A stretch of DNA of 64,000 nucleotides from Styela clava (lineage: Eukaryota; Chordata; Ascidiacea; Stolidobranchia; Styelidae): positions 6,262,001 through 6,326,000 of the forward strand of contig NC_135251.1 of NCBI RefSeq assembly GCF_964204865.1. The letters run 5' to 3'. Below, piece by piece: positions 11,301 to 22,968 of this stretch. How positions within the stretch are numbered: the stretch's first letter is position 1; the number at the start of each line of letters is the position of its first letter. A program made the translations under genes and the position numbers. Below the pieces are notes generated by a model that ran no database searches, was not told the DNA's origin, and saw only the letters and a program-made list of their open reading frames with translations.

Positions 11301-11815
11301 TTACCTGGTATTATTTTACTGCCATATTATCTTTGAAGGAATGGTGTTTAACTTGTGCCTTTTTATGATAAACCTGGTGATAATTTCTAAGAATTTAGGT
11401 TGAAATGAGACAGGAAGTGTTGAAATAACTTTGCATGCAATAAACAGCATTGGAGAAAACAGATCGGACAATTATTAGAGGGATAGAATTTACAAAGCCG
11501 GTAAGACCATATGGCAAACCACGGCCTTTCGTCCGGATACCATTCCGTGTCGGGTATGGCAGTATGAGATTAGTTGGCTATTTGTTTTCGGAAGCATATA
11601 CTTGATGGTGGAGGAAGCCGTAACAGAAAATCTTTTCCCACATTTGGGGAATACCGTAACAAAGTGTGAAACAACTCAAGCGTATCCAGACAGCAATAAA
11701 ATTCCTGACAAACCTGGTGATGCATGGGAAGAACTTCATCGTCTTCTTCTCTGACATCTTCTAGTTCTGGACTGCTAGGAGGACTTATAATACGGACCTT
11801 TGGTTTAGTCGACAT
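8394..11815 (-). CDS. Unrecognised 344-residue protein, five exons
   Basis: Complement of join 8394..8680, 9115..9465, 10079..10205, 10625..10792, 11714..11815. Every junction is GT-AG and the phases (0,0,1,1) agree, giving 1035 nt with a TAG stop at 8394-8396. The start is ATG at 11815. Exon 1 is acidic and proline/serine-rich (SPPSSPELEDVREEDDEVLP). Exons 2-3 are charged and likely helical (GEDKAESILNPK; RIPDEWKQAYSAFLRDRLAQ). Exon 4 (117 codons) is rich in basic and Asn residues. Exon 5 has ARYSISAPGNAP and a terminal PGSGDFRRGAASRW. No signal peptide or membrane segment is visible. The short G-x-F-R-x-G-x-x-x-x-W pattern is reminiscent of small ciliary microtubule-associated proteins, but this is a weak impression and no family is claimed. 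The introns hold SINE-like fragments. The exon chain is well supported; the function is unknown. Confidence 0.8.
8705..8925 (-). repeat. SINE-like family H copy in intron 4
   Basis: Reads as the complement of family H: GCCGATAAGACGACTTAATC, then CATATGGCGAACCACGGCC, then GGAGGAAGCCGTAAC. It lies in an intron of the 344-residue gene. Confidence 0.65.
8985..9050 (+). repeat. SINE-like family H 3' fragment
   Basis: It has GACATGGACTGGTTAAACAG and GGCCGTGGTTTGCCATATGA, matching the 3' half of family H, facing the neighbouring copy at 8705-8925. Confidence 0.55.
9573..9835 (+). mobile_element. tRNA-derived SINE-like element (family H)
   Basis: The head carries an A-box-like string (TGCTCAGCGTTAGCC, 9588-9602) and a perfect B-box GGTTCGAATCC (9637-9647), correctly spaced for a tRNA-derived RNA polymerase III promoter. 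The body (CGGTCGGTTACGGCTTCC, ACAACTGGCTAACTAATCCC) is shared with at least eight other places in the window. This is the only copy here where the tRNA-like head is clear. It sits in an intron of the 344-residue gene. Confidence 0.65.
11495..11640 (-). repeat. SINE-like family H fragment in intron 1
   Basis: Complement-strand copy containing CATATGGCAAACCACGGCC and GGAGGAAGCCGTAACAG, in the first intron of the 344-residue gene. Confidence 0.6.
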
Positions 11816-13049
11816 AGTGTTGGAACCAGAAAACAGCTGACTTGCAGGAGCAAAGATGGGAAATCTTTAAAATGACTCCAATAACTAAAGCAGTCCAGTA
11901 ATGCTGTAATATATTTTAACCAATACACTATATATTTTTTTGCAACGTCACACTTGTCAAGTTGTACAGTAAGACTCTGCAGTAAGTTTCTGCAGTACCG
12001 GTATGGATCTGCTGGCTCAAGACTAACTAAGGCAAGTTTTCTTTGCACCTCCGTCTGTCCGTTGTAAAATTAACAAATACGTGTCGATTTTTCTTCCAAA
12101 TGTGCTTTCACTATAACAATTCTAATAATAAAATTACAAAATCCACATCATTTTTGTTCCATAATATAAAGCATAAAATGTCCTAAAAAGCACTAGAACG
12201 ATTGAGATATCAGAATACCGTTCGTTTCCGCGAAGCTCGTATTTCCGTAAACAAGTTGAAAGGTCAAACGTTTCTAAGGGCAACGAACTGTCAGAGGTCA
12301 TTTGAGATGAATGTGATTTTTTTGTTGGAAACGTGGTTAAAAGGTTCGTTTTATTATAAATCGTTTTTAAGATATTTATTAAAATAATTGCGTCATTTTG
12401 TTTTTGACTCCTTGCCTAAGCAATTTTGCAGAAACATAATGTTGTCGGAAGCGGCCATCCGTAGATTTTTGGGCAAAAGTAAACATATTTGTCCCATTCA
12501 GTAAAAAATAACCATACGAAATTTACAAAATACAAAACTGAAAACACATTTTTACTGGGGAAGGGAAGTCGCGGGAGCCAGGAATGGTTATCGATAGGCG
12601 ACACCCGACACCCGACAATATCTAACTTTAATTTTTAAGGAAATTACGTTTTTAGAACACTTTTAATATGAATGACCATGACTTTGGCAGCAGAAACATT
12701 AAGCCAGCTTGCGCTTATCATGCTTGGCATTTATCATAGTCAACTCGGCACGTGTCATTGCTCTACTCTACTAATCACGCAGTCTGATAAAAAATCATTA
12801 GCATCATATCTTCTAGATATATTTCATTTTCACGATACCTATCTCTTCCTCTCAACCGTTCTTTGGGGAGGATTATTGTTATAGTACCCATATTTACATA
12901 TTTATCCCGGGTTTGAGAGTCTGAAAAATTCTTAGTTGCCAAGTTAAACTGTAAGAGCTAGAGGGCCCGGAGGCCGGAAAACGTGGGTTCTCAAGATTCT
13001 AGCTAGAGATCTAGCCTCGACCCTCTCCCCTTGGAACGCCCCAGCTTCT
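11816..13049. other. Upstream flank of the 344-residue gene, no gene seen
   Basis: AT-rich. On the - strand a modest pyrimidine stretch leads to TGCAAG/TCAG about 15-20 bases before the ATG at 11815. This could be a splice acceptor for a 5' leader, but it is weak. No other feature is recognised. Confidence 0.4.
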
Positions 13050-13160
13050 CAAAGCTGTAGGGTGATTCACGTAACCGCTGGTCAGTTACGGCTTCAACTA
13101 CCATAACAAGCCCATGCATCTAAAACGAACAACTGGTAAACTATTCCCAAACCGCGCTAA
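13050..13160 (+). repeat. SINE-like family H fragment
   Basis: It has CGTAACCGCTGGTCAGTTAC, GGCTTC, and AACAACTGGTAAACTATTCC, matching the body of the 9573 copy. Confidence 0.6.
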
Positions 13161-13367
13161 CGAACACGTGTATGTGACTTGACATATTATTCACCCGTCC
13201 CGTTCCCTTCCCCGTGATAAATAAAATAGAGTCTCAAGTGTGGGGTTTCTCAAACTGAGACCTCGCACCCGAAGAGCTGAATGGTACTCTACAGTTAATT
13301 GAAGTGAATTGACTGCGATCTGTTCAAATGAGGATGTGCAACATTATTTGTCGGTGGGTCATATAAC

Positions 13368-13866
13368 TAGGCTTACCATACGTCCCGCTTTAGGCGGGAC
13401 AGTCCCGCTTTTCAGCGTTTTGTCCCGCCGTCCAGATAAGTCAGCCAAAAATCCCGCTTTTCCAGCATAATACACAAACATGCTCTCGTTACTGTTGTTT
13501 CTGTGTAGCGCAGCGCTAGCCTATCTACTGAAGGTGAATGCGTTCGTTTCCAGCTGATTCCCATTGATGGCAGACGTATCGCATGTAAAACCAATACCAA
13601 TTAGGCTAAATTCTAATTATTTGTACCGGTATCGTTAATGTCAATTCCTTCCTATTTTTCGAACTGAAGGCACTGAACCCGATATTTGGACTGAGAATAT
13701 GCGCATGAAATTTCGATAACAATATGTTCAATAAAAACAGCCGAGACAGCTTTAAATGTAGGCCTATGTAGTAAAATCGGAAAATGTGAAGTTACAAAAT
13801 CACAGCTACGGGGTCGTTGTCTTTTGAGGCGACCCGATTTGAAGTGACAAAAATATGGTAACCCTA
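13368..13866 (+). mobile_element. hAT-type MITE, TAGGCTTACCATA ends, with perfect TSD
   Basis: Ends TAGGCTTACCATACGTCCCG and ATATGGTAACCCTA are inverted repeats. The element is flanked by catataac on both sides (13360-13367 and 13867-13874), a perfect 8-bp target duplication. 499 bp, no transposase frame. The left part repeats GTCCCGCTTT motifs. Confidence 0.9.
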
Positions 13867-14269
13867 CATATAACCAACTTCAGACATCTAGCTGGACCAC
13901 ACAGAGCCTTATTAAACATAAACTGTCAAATCGAGATGTTATGCTTAATTGGGAAAAATCTGGTTTAACCCCTGGTTAAAATCTTCAACCTCGATGTACT
14001 TATTCTTTTGTTTGGCTTTCTTATCATCAAACGTGTTGATTGAAGTAACTGATGGAGAATGGTTGAAAACAAAACTAGTTTTTTCCATGAAAAGTGCCCA
14101 TGGAGTGTTGGGAGTCTCTGAGAAGAAACCTCATGGAGGTTTGAGAGCCCTTGATTTAATGTCAACAGTAATAAGGAATAAAATAATTTAGAATATAATG
14201 AAGTTAGACTTTGATCAAACGAAAGCTTACGAATATACTTGCTATTTTGTAGCAAAAGAATATGCTATT
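13867..14269. other. Gene-free stretch
   Basis: Overlapping reading frames of about 80-96 codons occur on both strands, but none has recognisable composition or splice context. No feature supported. Confidence 0.4.
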
Positions 14270-14545
14270 CTGAATTATTGGACACGTCAATAGACATAAC
14301 GATCGTTTTAATATTATGTTGTTGTTCTTGTGCATCATCATTATAAAATCGCTTTTCTCTTCGAGTCCTGGACCAATTGTTTTGAAATTTTCAGTGGTTG
14401 AAGATTGATTTTTTCACCAGAAGGCTATTACTTTTACATATTTCAAAAATTTCTGTCGACTTCAAGTGATTCGTGTTTTATGTGTCAGAATAAAAAATAT
14501 CGGCACCTTGTGACGTGTCCATATATTCGAGCATACCTCTCTTGT
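14270..14545 (+). repeat. Dispersed repeat family T, deleted copy
   Basis: Shares GGACCAATTGTTTTGAAATT, AGTGGTTGAAGAT and GGCTATTACTTTTA with the copies at 16912-17320 (opposite strand) and 55420-55735. The middle is deleted; the end GCATACCTCTCTTG is retained. Confidence 0.75.
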
Positions 14546-14669
14546 CCTTATAACACTATCCTTCTGTGGCAACTGACACACACTGATCCGAAGTATGAAG
14601 CAAACAAAGAGAAAGGACTTGCAGTTCAGTACACAATACCCTGGTACAGGAGTTGACAAAGTTTTCCGA

Positions 14670-14952
14670 CAAGGGGCCAAAAATTATGCCCACCCAGACT
14701 GGCGGGAAAAGTTACAAGTTATGGAAAGTTACATTTTATGAACAATATTTACAGTGTTGCAAAAGCACAAGTGGGAAACAATAAACCTCGTGTCAAAACT
14801 GAATTTAATCGCAATCGCAACAAATTCCATGACCTATTTTTATGTAAACATCAAAATTTGGATTTAGTTTGGTTGTGGCAGCATCAGGTAGGCCAGATTG
14901 AATTACCCAACGGGCCGGATATGGCCCGCGGGTCGTTGTTTGCCCACCCCTG
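14670..14952 (+). repeat. hAT-like element family D
   Basis: Has TTACATTTTATGAACAATAT, CAATCGCAACAAATTCC and ATGGCCCGCGGGTCG and ends TTTGCCCACCCCTG. Related copies lie at 44036, 55987 and 62507. Confidence 0.7.
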
Positions 14953-16911
14953 CTCTAGTACCTCTTATAAAGACCATTAACCTGCGATTTATATTTGAAT
15001 TAGGAAACGAAATTTTTGGTTTTTAATAAAAGCACAATTGATGAAAGAGTACAGATGTTTTAATATAGTATTACACAATGTATATTTAAAAACAGAAAAC
15101 TGAAAAAATCTATTATAAGTAAATAAAATAGTATAAAAGTCAAATGTTGACAGGAAGTATATTTTATAATTCATCTACAGATATTGTGACAATAAAAAAT
15201 CGAAATATTTAGCTTAAAATAATTTTAAGCAGTTCTAAATCAAATTAATTTAACTTTCATCAATCAACTCGAAAATATACAGGGTGACTGAAAAGCAGAA
15301 CCCAGTTAATTTAGAACATATTCTGAAGAAACATAGCTGAAACTTTCGGGGACAATCACACACAAACAGAAATTAAATAAATTTTCCTTTTTTTTTCGCA
15401 GAAATGTGACAAATTTAAAGTTTTCTTTTATTTCGAGTCACCTCGTCTTTCATTACTAAGGCTCGCTTTGCAAAACTTGCTTCTTTTTGCAACTAATTGA
15501 TCAATCGATTTGATTGAAGATAGGCGAAGCCGCTGGAAGTCGAATACTTTCGGGTTCTAATTTGCGATGCCAATATAGTCTGGCGCTTTCATCTCTAAGT
15601 CATCGCGCCAGTCAGTCAAGCCCAAAATGCTTTCAGTAACAAACGTTCAGAGCACTTTCAGCAAACATATTAACACAGTGGTGTGAGCATGAAAGTCATG
15701 CTTGGAAGATTTGTTACGAAACTGTACTTGATGACGTCATTGGTGTGCTAGACTGTGACAAGATTGCTGTATTTGATGCAGCTGACGTCATATTCACAGA
15801 TTGTTGGTTTTCACTGCAAATATAAAAATATATTTTTACTATTGAGATGGGCTCTTGCTCTTTTTGTCATGATTTGAAATGGCACTGTTTTCCTACCATG
15901 TTTTCCCCAGAATAAGACAGGATCTTATTTCAATTTTCTTTCTAAAAAGAACTCTAAAGCTTATTTTGGAAGATGTCGTTTATTTTCACTTATCAAAAAT
16001 AAATTACAAAGTAGAGGATTACGAGATTTTCAAATATACAAAATATCGACTAGGTCTTATTATGCGGTATAAGTGTAATTAACCTACCTAAGCGAGTTAA
16101 ATGTACCCCCGGGTAGAAATTCCTGTTGCAACAAAAAAAATTCAAAACTTACTTATTTTCTTCTAAGGAACTTTGCTCTATTTGCTGTTTTTTCTTTGAT
16201 TCTAAAAACGCTATCAGACGCAATCTAAAAACAAAATAAATGCTTCATTTATCAGGTTATGCTACAAGAGATCGCCGTAGTACGGGCGTACAATCTGTCA
16301 CATTAGACTACCGGTCCAGCAACGACATAATGAACGAGAAAAATGCTCAAAGATATGGACACGAAGTTTCAATGACATATAAAAGTGTTTCTTCAGTTAG
16401 AATAAAGCAACATAGTTTTAGGTAGAATAATAAAAGTAATAAGAGCCTTACAGTGGTTTCAACCGTCTTTAAGTATTGAAAAAGGAAAATCTTTCAAATT
16501 TTGAAGATAACGACATCATTAATAATGACGGCATACTTGTGACATAATAATTGTGATTTTATTAATTATGCAAAACAAATTTTAATTTCAAGTAGCCTGC
16601 GGATACTGTTAATTGCAAATGTGACGTCATCATTATAATGACGTAAATTAATAAAGAAACTGACCTGCTTCTCCTTTTAGCTGAAGGCGAGATTCTTTTC
16701 TTTTTTGTTATTCTAGTTGAAGCTATAGCAAGGCTTTGATAGGCAGAAATATCGGAAGGAAATATTGCCGTTGCCTGAATTAAAATTTTGATTCGAGAAG
16801 GTTACTTGTATAAAGGGAAGCCGATAAAAAAACTTTTGTATGTAAGGTCCACAGATGCGTACTCAGAGAGTGGTTTTGGGGGTCGGACCCCCACCCTTTT
16901 GAAATATAAAC
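14953..16911. other. Gene-free stretch with several TGACGTCA octamers
   Basis: No gene seen. TGACGTCA occurs at about 15732, 15783 and 16622. A string ATACAGGGTGACTGAAAAG at about 15279 looks like a transposon end, but no partner end was found. Confidence 0.4.
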
Positions 16912-17320
16912 AAGAGAGCTACGCCTGTTGCTACGTCTGTTCGCAGTACAGTACGGTGTACCGTACCGTCAGATCACAGTCTACAAATATATTCACACCA
17001 AGCGAAGCAGTAGCCTACAGTAGGAAACAAAATGGCGTCCGATGTCCACAGAACGTTCAATTACGTCATAGCAAACAAAAACAAATCTCACAGAGCTAAC
17101 AGAAATATTTAAAATGAATAAAAGTAATAGCCTTCAGAAGAAAAATTTTATCTTCAACCACTAAAAATTTCGAAGCAATTGGTCCAGTATTCGAAGAGAA
17201 AAGCGGTTTTTTAATATTTCCACTAGGTGTGTTATTCTGTGTTATTCTGTCTTGTTGTCAACAACAAGAACAACATAATATTGAAACGATCGTTATGTCC
17301 ACTACGTGTCCAATAATACA
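16912..17320 (-). repeat. Dispersed repeat family T, longest copy
   Basis: Reads on the - strand as family T. It begins CAAGAGAGCTACGCC and includes AATGGCGTCCGATGTCC and GAAGCAATTGGTCCAG. Its far end (ACATAATATTGAAACGATCG) matches in inverse the sequence at about 14290, so this copy and 14270-14545 form an inverted pair 2.4 kb apart. Confidence 0.75.
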
Positions 17321-18250
17321 TACCAAACGCTTTCAGACTCTTCTAATTGTGTTACCATGTGGTAAACAACATGGCACTATTAAGTCAAATATTTTGATTC
17401 ATTGCCATAGTGACCACTTTTCTATTTTGAAGTTGCCAAAATTTATAACTCCAAATTTAACTCACCATAGGTAAATGTAATTGCTGATCAAGTTGAATGC
17501 CGGGTTGAATATACGGAAATTCATACAACTGTTGTTTGCATCCGCTAGATGGTAGTAGTAAGCTGTCCAGAGCAGGAATGTGAACGAAATTCTAAAGCGA
17601 CAAAAATAATTTGAAATATGAATTTATTGTAGAAGAGATGAATAGTACCTAATTTCCATTTTCACCACAAAATAAAAGAATAAATAAATTCGTTCCGGTG
17701 TGATAAATAACCAAAAAGTTTATCCTCTCGAATACATAATTTACTCGTCCATATGGACATTGGCAAGTTTACAAACTCAATTTCTAAAATATTTCTAATG
17801 TGTTCCAGGCGATATCGGTATATTTTTTCAATTCCACGACGTCATCAATAGTGACGTCACCATATTTGCGTAACATCTTTCACGGCTTAGAAATGCCGTA
17901 TTACTAAAATCCGACTTTAATTTGTTAGAACGTTCTGTACGTTGCATGGGAATAACGTTTAGTCATAGGTCCTTTGTGACAAAATAATTGCAATGTCAGC
18001 ACGCGGAAGATATCAGGGAAGTAAGAATGAGTAATATGAAGAATTTTTTGCGATTGTTTAAGAATATTGAGTTGGAAGTTGCAGGTTCGAACCCAGTTTA
18101 TTCCAATACAACGCCGTTTGTATATCGTATAAGTCTGACACGGGCCAAGTACGGCCACAGGCCAAATCCGGCCTGTGGAAGGACATATAAAAAGGTTATT
18201 GTTTCACGCCCACTAGAAATTATTGTGGTACCAAACTACACTCATAATTT
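17321..18250. other. Gene-free stretch
   Basis: A string GCAGGTTCGAACCCAG at about 18080 resembles a polymerase III B-box, but no A-box or cloverleaf is visible. TGACGTCA occurs near 17850. Nothing else supported. Confidence 0.4.
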
Positions 18251-18486
18251 GGTGCTCCCGAAGTATGCGAACCAAGATGGCGGACATTGGAACGTAACAT
18301 GGGTAAGAGGTTAAGGTTTGGCGATAATTTTTTTCCAATTTTCCTTATTTTAGTCCTATTATCAGTTCGAAGACTAGCCAAGAGCCTCCCGTAGTATTTA
18401 TACCTAAAATTATGGCCTAACCCTAACCTAGTACACATATTACATTCCGATGTCCGCCATCTTGGTTCGCATACTTCGGGAACCCC
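18251..18486 (+). mobile_element. 236-bp foldback element family A, perfect TSD
   Basis: Starts GGTGCTCCCGAAGTATGCG and ends CGCATACTTCGGGAACCCC. Flanked by cataattt at 18243-18250 and 18487-18494, a perfect 8-bp duplication. Arms of about 60 bp containing AAGATGGCGGACAT are inverted. The centre holds CTTATTTTAGTCCTATTATC. No coding capacity. Confidence 0.95.
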
Positions 18487-20293
18487 CATAATTTATTATC
18501 ATTTGCTGATGTTGTCCTGCTTTGCGTTATAGGCTGCGTGCGATTTCGAACGGCTACATTTTTCTTGTCTATAATAGCTTTGTCGAGAAGTATTCTAAGC
18601 CTCTTGTCAACCATAATGACGTGATAGGATATGATTTTTATGAGTTTGATAGAGGCGAAGGCTGTGACCGACCAGCGCTTACATGAACCACATGGCGGCG
18701 AACAGTCCAGCAATCCTCTCGCACATGATTATCCCAGCGAGGGTGATCAGCGCTGCAATTACATGCGATTTAAACGCTTAGCTGATTTGTCGTGATAATA
18801 GCGGTAATATTGATCAACGACCATAAACGATATATAGCCTACAATGTTGTTCGGAATTTTTCAGTCGTGTTTATAACAGGACAGAGTGATAGAATCGTTT
18901 AATTGGATAATTCTTAATTTGTGGCGGCGGTGTTTTTCTCAGATCTAGCATATTTTTGCATTAGTGGCAAGGGCTTTGTACAAATGATCCGAAAAAGACA
19001 CGCCAATGACGACTTTGGAAACGACAGCAAAAAACAGGATATCCAGCTGAGAAAATTAATAAGTACCTGTGTATTCATTTATTCGTTATTTGCTAATCTA
19101 GTACTGTATTGCGTTATTTTACTGTCAGATACGCGGATAAAATAAAAATAATGCGATGCGACGCATTTCTAGCATTTTTCCAACATTTTTAAAACGGGAT
19201 TTAGAATCGCTTCAGAATGTAAAAAGGTGCGAAATGGTTAAGAACCGCTGTCATGAAGAATTGAGGACCGAGGAGTATTTGATTGCAGGCCATTTTCAAC
19301 AATGCTTGTCAGTCTATGTCTCTGTAGTCAATAACCGTTTAACGAATCCCATGACCAACATACACTAATAAAATATGGGGTAACATTATGGATCGAAGAA
19401 TGGCGTACAAGCAGGCCGTGTCTATAGGAGCCATAGGGGCTGCCGTCCCGAGCATGTACGTTATAGAGGTGAAGTCGTTGCTCTGTTTGATGATTCGAAT
19501 AAAAATAATACAAACATTCGTAAATATTGTATGATATATCAGTATAGAATTTATATTTCAAATCGACCAATGCCGCAAAATACCACTGAAGTTATGAGTG
19601 CCATAAAACATATAACGACTATAAAAACAACAAACATTTCACTCTTACTTGACTTTTAATTCATTTATTATCACGTTTAACAACTTCTACAATTTGTTTA
19701 TCCCCCAAAATATTTTTTAAGTTAGGTATAAGCGACATCATTATCGGGCAGCAGAAAAGTTTGACACGCGTTTCATTAGGTAAATGTGCGCAAGACTGGT
19801 GGACTCCTCGTAACCAGGTTGTTCACGTGACCGCTGGTCGGTTGAAGTAACCCCCAATATCAATTTCATCTGAAAAGAATAAATGGATCACAAATGTGGC
19901 GATCACCGAGAGGCCGGTATACGCCAATCAATATAAGCTTTCCTTTTCTCCAGAGTATTTATGATGTTACAATGTCGTATTATGACGCGATAGTGTACCC
20001 CAAGGAACAGTCTTAGTGTCGTGTCGCATTAGGGCGACGGATTGTAAAAATGTTGTTACAATATCTTATTATAACGCCAGGTTTTTACATTATGACGTCA
20101 CAAAACTTTAGGTATTGTTTATATTCAAATATTTATTTTCATTGTTATACTCATTACAGGACTCAGTTCTCTTACCTGTGTCGGCTGCGTCTGTATGATT
20201 TGGTTCTGTGGAAGTAGGTGAGAGTATGAGTATGAGTTCGTCGTTGCCACTGTTGAAATAAGAGAATGAACAATGTATAATTGGTCTAAACCA
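18487..20293. other. Gene-free stretch, minor SINE fragment
   Basis: A short family H piece (TGACCGCTGGTCGGTTGAAG) lies near 19828. TGACGTCA occurs near 20093. No gene recognised. Confidence 0.4.
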
Positions 20294-20375
20294 GGGGTGT
20301 GCGACCTTTAATACAAAAGGGCCAGATACAAATAACTGGGTAAAACTGCGGGCCGCACCTTTATTCAACATAGGC
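20294..20375 (+). mobile_element. 5' fragment of a hAT-like element, host of a nested insertion
   Basis: CAGGGGTGTGCGACCTTTAA and GCGGGCCGCACCT match the left end of the element at 44448-44846. The family C element at 20376 is inserted within or at the edge of it. Confidence 0.55.
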
Positions 20376-20851
20376 CAGGGTGGCCCAAACCCAGGCCCGC
20401 GGACCACATGTGGCCCGCCGCTTCATTATCTGGGGCCCACATCACATTCGGAGAGTAAACAAAAAATCGCATTTCGTGTTGTTTCGTCATAAAATTATTC
20501 AGAAAAATCTTTTGACGTATTGTCATCACTAAGGTCACTGAATTAAATAGTGTTATGGCTAGCTGAGGAAACTAGCGAAGTTGAATGATGTGCTTGGCGG
20601 TCTAAATTATTATCTGGCTTTTTAACTTTTTGGTCGGGAATATATGTAAACAATATAGGCATCATAGAAAACTAAAATTCGAATGCAGATTCTATTAGCC
20701 TAGAATGGCTATGCCTCATAACTATGTGTTTGCACGATAAAGGTGTTTGTTTTGTATTGCACTGTTTACCTATTCTTGGCGCTATTCTGGCCCGCGAACA
20801 ATGCAAAAATAATTTTGTGGCCCGCAGAGCCGACAACCTTGGACCACCCTG
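20376..20851 (+). mobile_element. hAT-like element family C, full copy with perfect TSD
   Basis: Ends CAGGGTGGCCCAAAC and CTTGGACCACCCTG. acataggc is duplicated at 20368-20375 and 20852-20859. 476 bp. GGCCCGC-rich subterminal repeats are present at both ends. No transposase. Confidence 0.93.
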
Positions 20852-20961
20852 ACATAGGCTATTAGTTACAAGCACAACGATTTTGGTTATCGATCTTGTG
20901 ACATGTGTTGTTCGCTTCTCACTAGCTAACTATTAGGGCATTGTAACGTCATAGACATAGA

Positions 20962-21300
20962 TCAGGGGTGGGCAAATTTTTTTAGTATGAGAGCCGCATG
21001 CAGCAAGTCAGAAATATGTGAGAGCCGCGTAATTTTTGAAATTAATAATATTAGATACCGTGAACTGATAAGAACTTTACACATCGTATAATAACAATAT
21101 TGCAAAGTTTATTTTCTTCAACTGCTTAATGAATTGAAAAAAAAAACTGTTACGCTACAGTTTCTCTTAGTTAAATTTGAATAATATAAAATTACGAGTC
21201 TCAGTTATTTCCAATTTGAAATTATTTCATTGAAACAAACGTTTTATTATTAAAACTTTTCGCAGTTTTTGCGCCCCTGTCCAAACGGCGCCCATGGCAC
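20962..21300 (+). mobile_element. hAT-like element with AGAGCCGC subterminal repeats
   Basis: The GATCAGGGGTGGGCAAATTT start is typical of hAT MITEs, followed by GAGAGCCGCATGCAGC and GAGAGCCGCGTAAT. The right boundary is not identified, so the end given is approximate. Confidence 0.5.
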
Positions 21301-21352
21301 GAGTCATGGCTGCCACACCCTAGATACGCCTCCGCACACCCTTTGTCTAAGC

Positions 21353-21802
21353 CAGTGATCGGCGAAGTTTTTCAAATAAAGGCCAAATAAGAAAATGGAA
21401 AAGGTTTCAAGGCCAAACAATTTTGGAAATTTTAAATTTAACCACTTGATAAACTTGTTAAGGGACAGTGAGTTTGTAATTAAAACTAGTAAAAACGTAC
21501 CTGTACATGTGGTGGTACAAAGATTGAATATCCGAACGTAGCAATACACATTGTTAGCTTTCCCAATTTTAATGAGGCAATAAAATAACCGAAAGACTGG
21601 ACATACCAAAATAGTTGCGATGCCGTTATTATAGTTGAAACAAACGTAATGTATGATCTTTTGATATATGAACAAAAGTTATTTGGCAGAAAATTTAAAT
21701 GTAGTGCTGTTTCTATAGAACTTTTTTGTGTCACTGCCCATTTTTGAAATTTACTAGAGGCTCATTAAAGAAAATGCTCTGCGGCCTACATTTTGCCTAC
21801 TG
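21353..21802 (+). mobile_element. hAT-like element with perfect TSD
   Basis: Starts CAGTGATCGGCGAAGTTTTT and ends CATTTTGCCTACTG. The duplication gtctaagc lies at 21345-21352 and 21803-21810. 450 bp. A piece of it is found inverted at about 28105-28225. The short reading frames inside look like chance. Confidence 0.85.
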
Positions 21803-22968
21803 GTCTAAGCAAAGTATCAGGCACCCGTCTATTGTTTTCAAATACCGAAGTCCTTAAATTGGTCGCCATGACCAGGTCAGTGAAAGTCAGAGATTGGATC
21901 TGAGTAACGACTCATCTATGAACAAACGCATTACTGGCAGAGAACTTGCGCGCAAAGATAGACTAGGTGAGAGTGTAAAATACTTAAAAATCACCTGTTT
22001 GCGTCATAACTTGCTGATGATGCTTCAACATCTGTGATGTCATTTGATCTTGTGACGTCATTGATGACGAAGCTTGCATTTGCATAGCTGGAATAGAGTT
22101 TAGTAAACATGTCCCTGGAGGGAGCCATACTGTGGAAGCAATCTGTTGAAGAAGTTTAAATATTTGACCTTTGACTTAATTGTTCACCCAAAAAAATATT
22201 GTTTAAGTAGTCTTTGAGGATCTTTTGTACATAATCTCCGCCGAAAGAAAAAAGACCCCCCTCCCCCCCCCAAAAAAAAAAAACGCTCAAAATAAGAAAA
22301 TTAGCAATTATCTAGTCAGGCTTTTGGTTAGATGGTTAAAAATGTAGATTGCGCTGGAAATTGAAATTTTCTAATCATTCCTAACCGAACCCTAATTGGT
22401 TAATTATTAGTTTGTTTGATTTCAATTAATAATGATGGTTTCTGAAATTTATAATTGTTGAGTTAGATCGTAGCAGCCAGCGGGCCCGGGAAACGTGCGT
22501 TTTCACAAGTCTTGAGGTCTAAAGAGCGTACCAAGATACGAAGATTGTTATGCATGGTACAGAAAAAAGCTTTTACTTTACATTTCACAAAAATGACGAG
22601 GAGGGGTACGCCCCTAGTCCATGAGGCCTGTGCTTTGTCTGTTTTTCTGAATTATAATTTTTTTTACCTGAGGCTCCATGCATGCAGTGTCGGTTTTCAG
22701 AAATTTCAAACGTTGTTGTATTATTTCTTGTCTACTATATATTCTAAATCTGAACAACAGCACAAGCGTTAAAAAATAAGACTTTTCACACAAAGATACG
22801 ACACGAATATTGACAATTATTGAATTGTTATTGAGTACTAATCATGAAAGTATGAGAAACACTGCAACAAACTAACTTTTGAGGCCTTTCTTTCTTGAAA
22901 ATCAACAATTCCATTGCGTTTAGCTTCAAAGACCCATACAATTTGCGTGTGACTAATATGTAGTCTAG
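21803..22968. other. Gene-free stretch with a C/A homopolymer
   Basis: A low-complexity C-run and A-run lie at about 22252-22283. No gene recognised. Confidence 0.4.

Noticed and set aside
14405..14656. 83-codon + strand frame
   Set aside because: It lies across the end of a family T repeat and unrelated sequence, with no conserved feature.
18079..18095. tRNA gene suggested by GGTTCGAACCC
   Set aside because: There is no A-box at the right distance and no acceptor-stem pairing; taken as a chance or decayed B-box.
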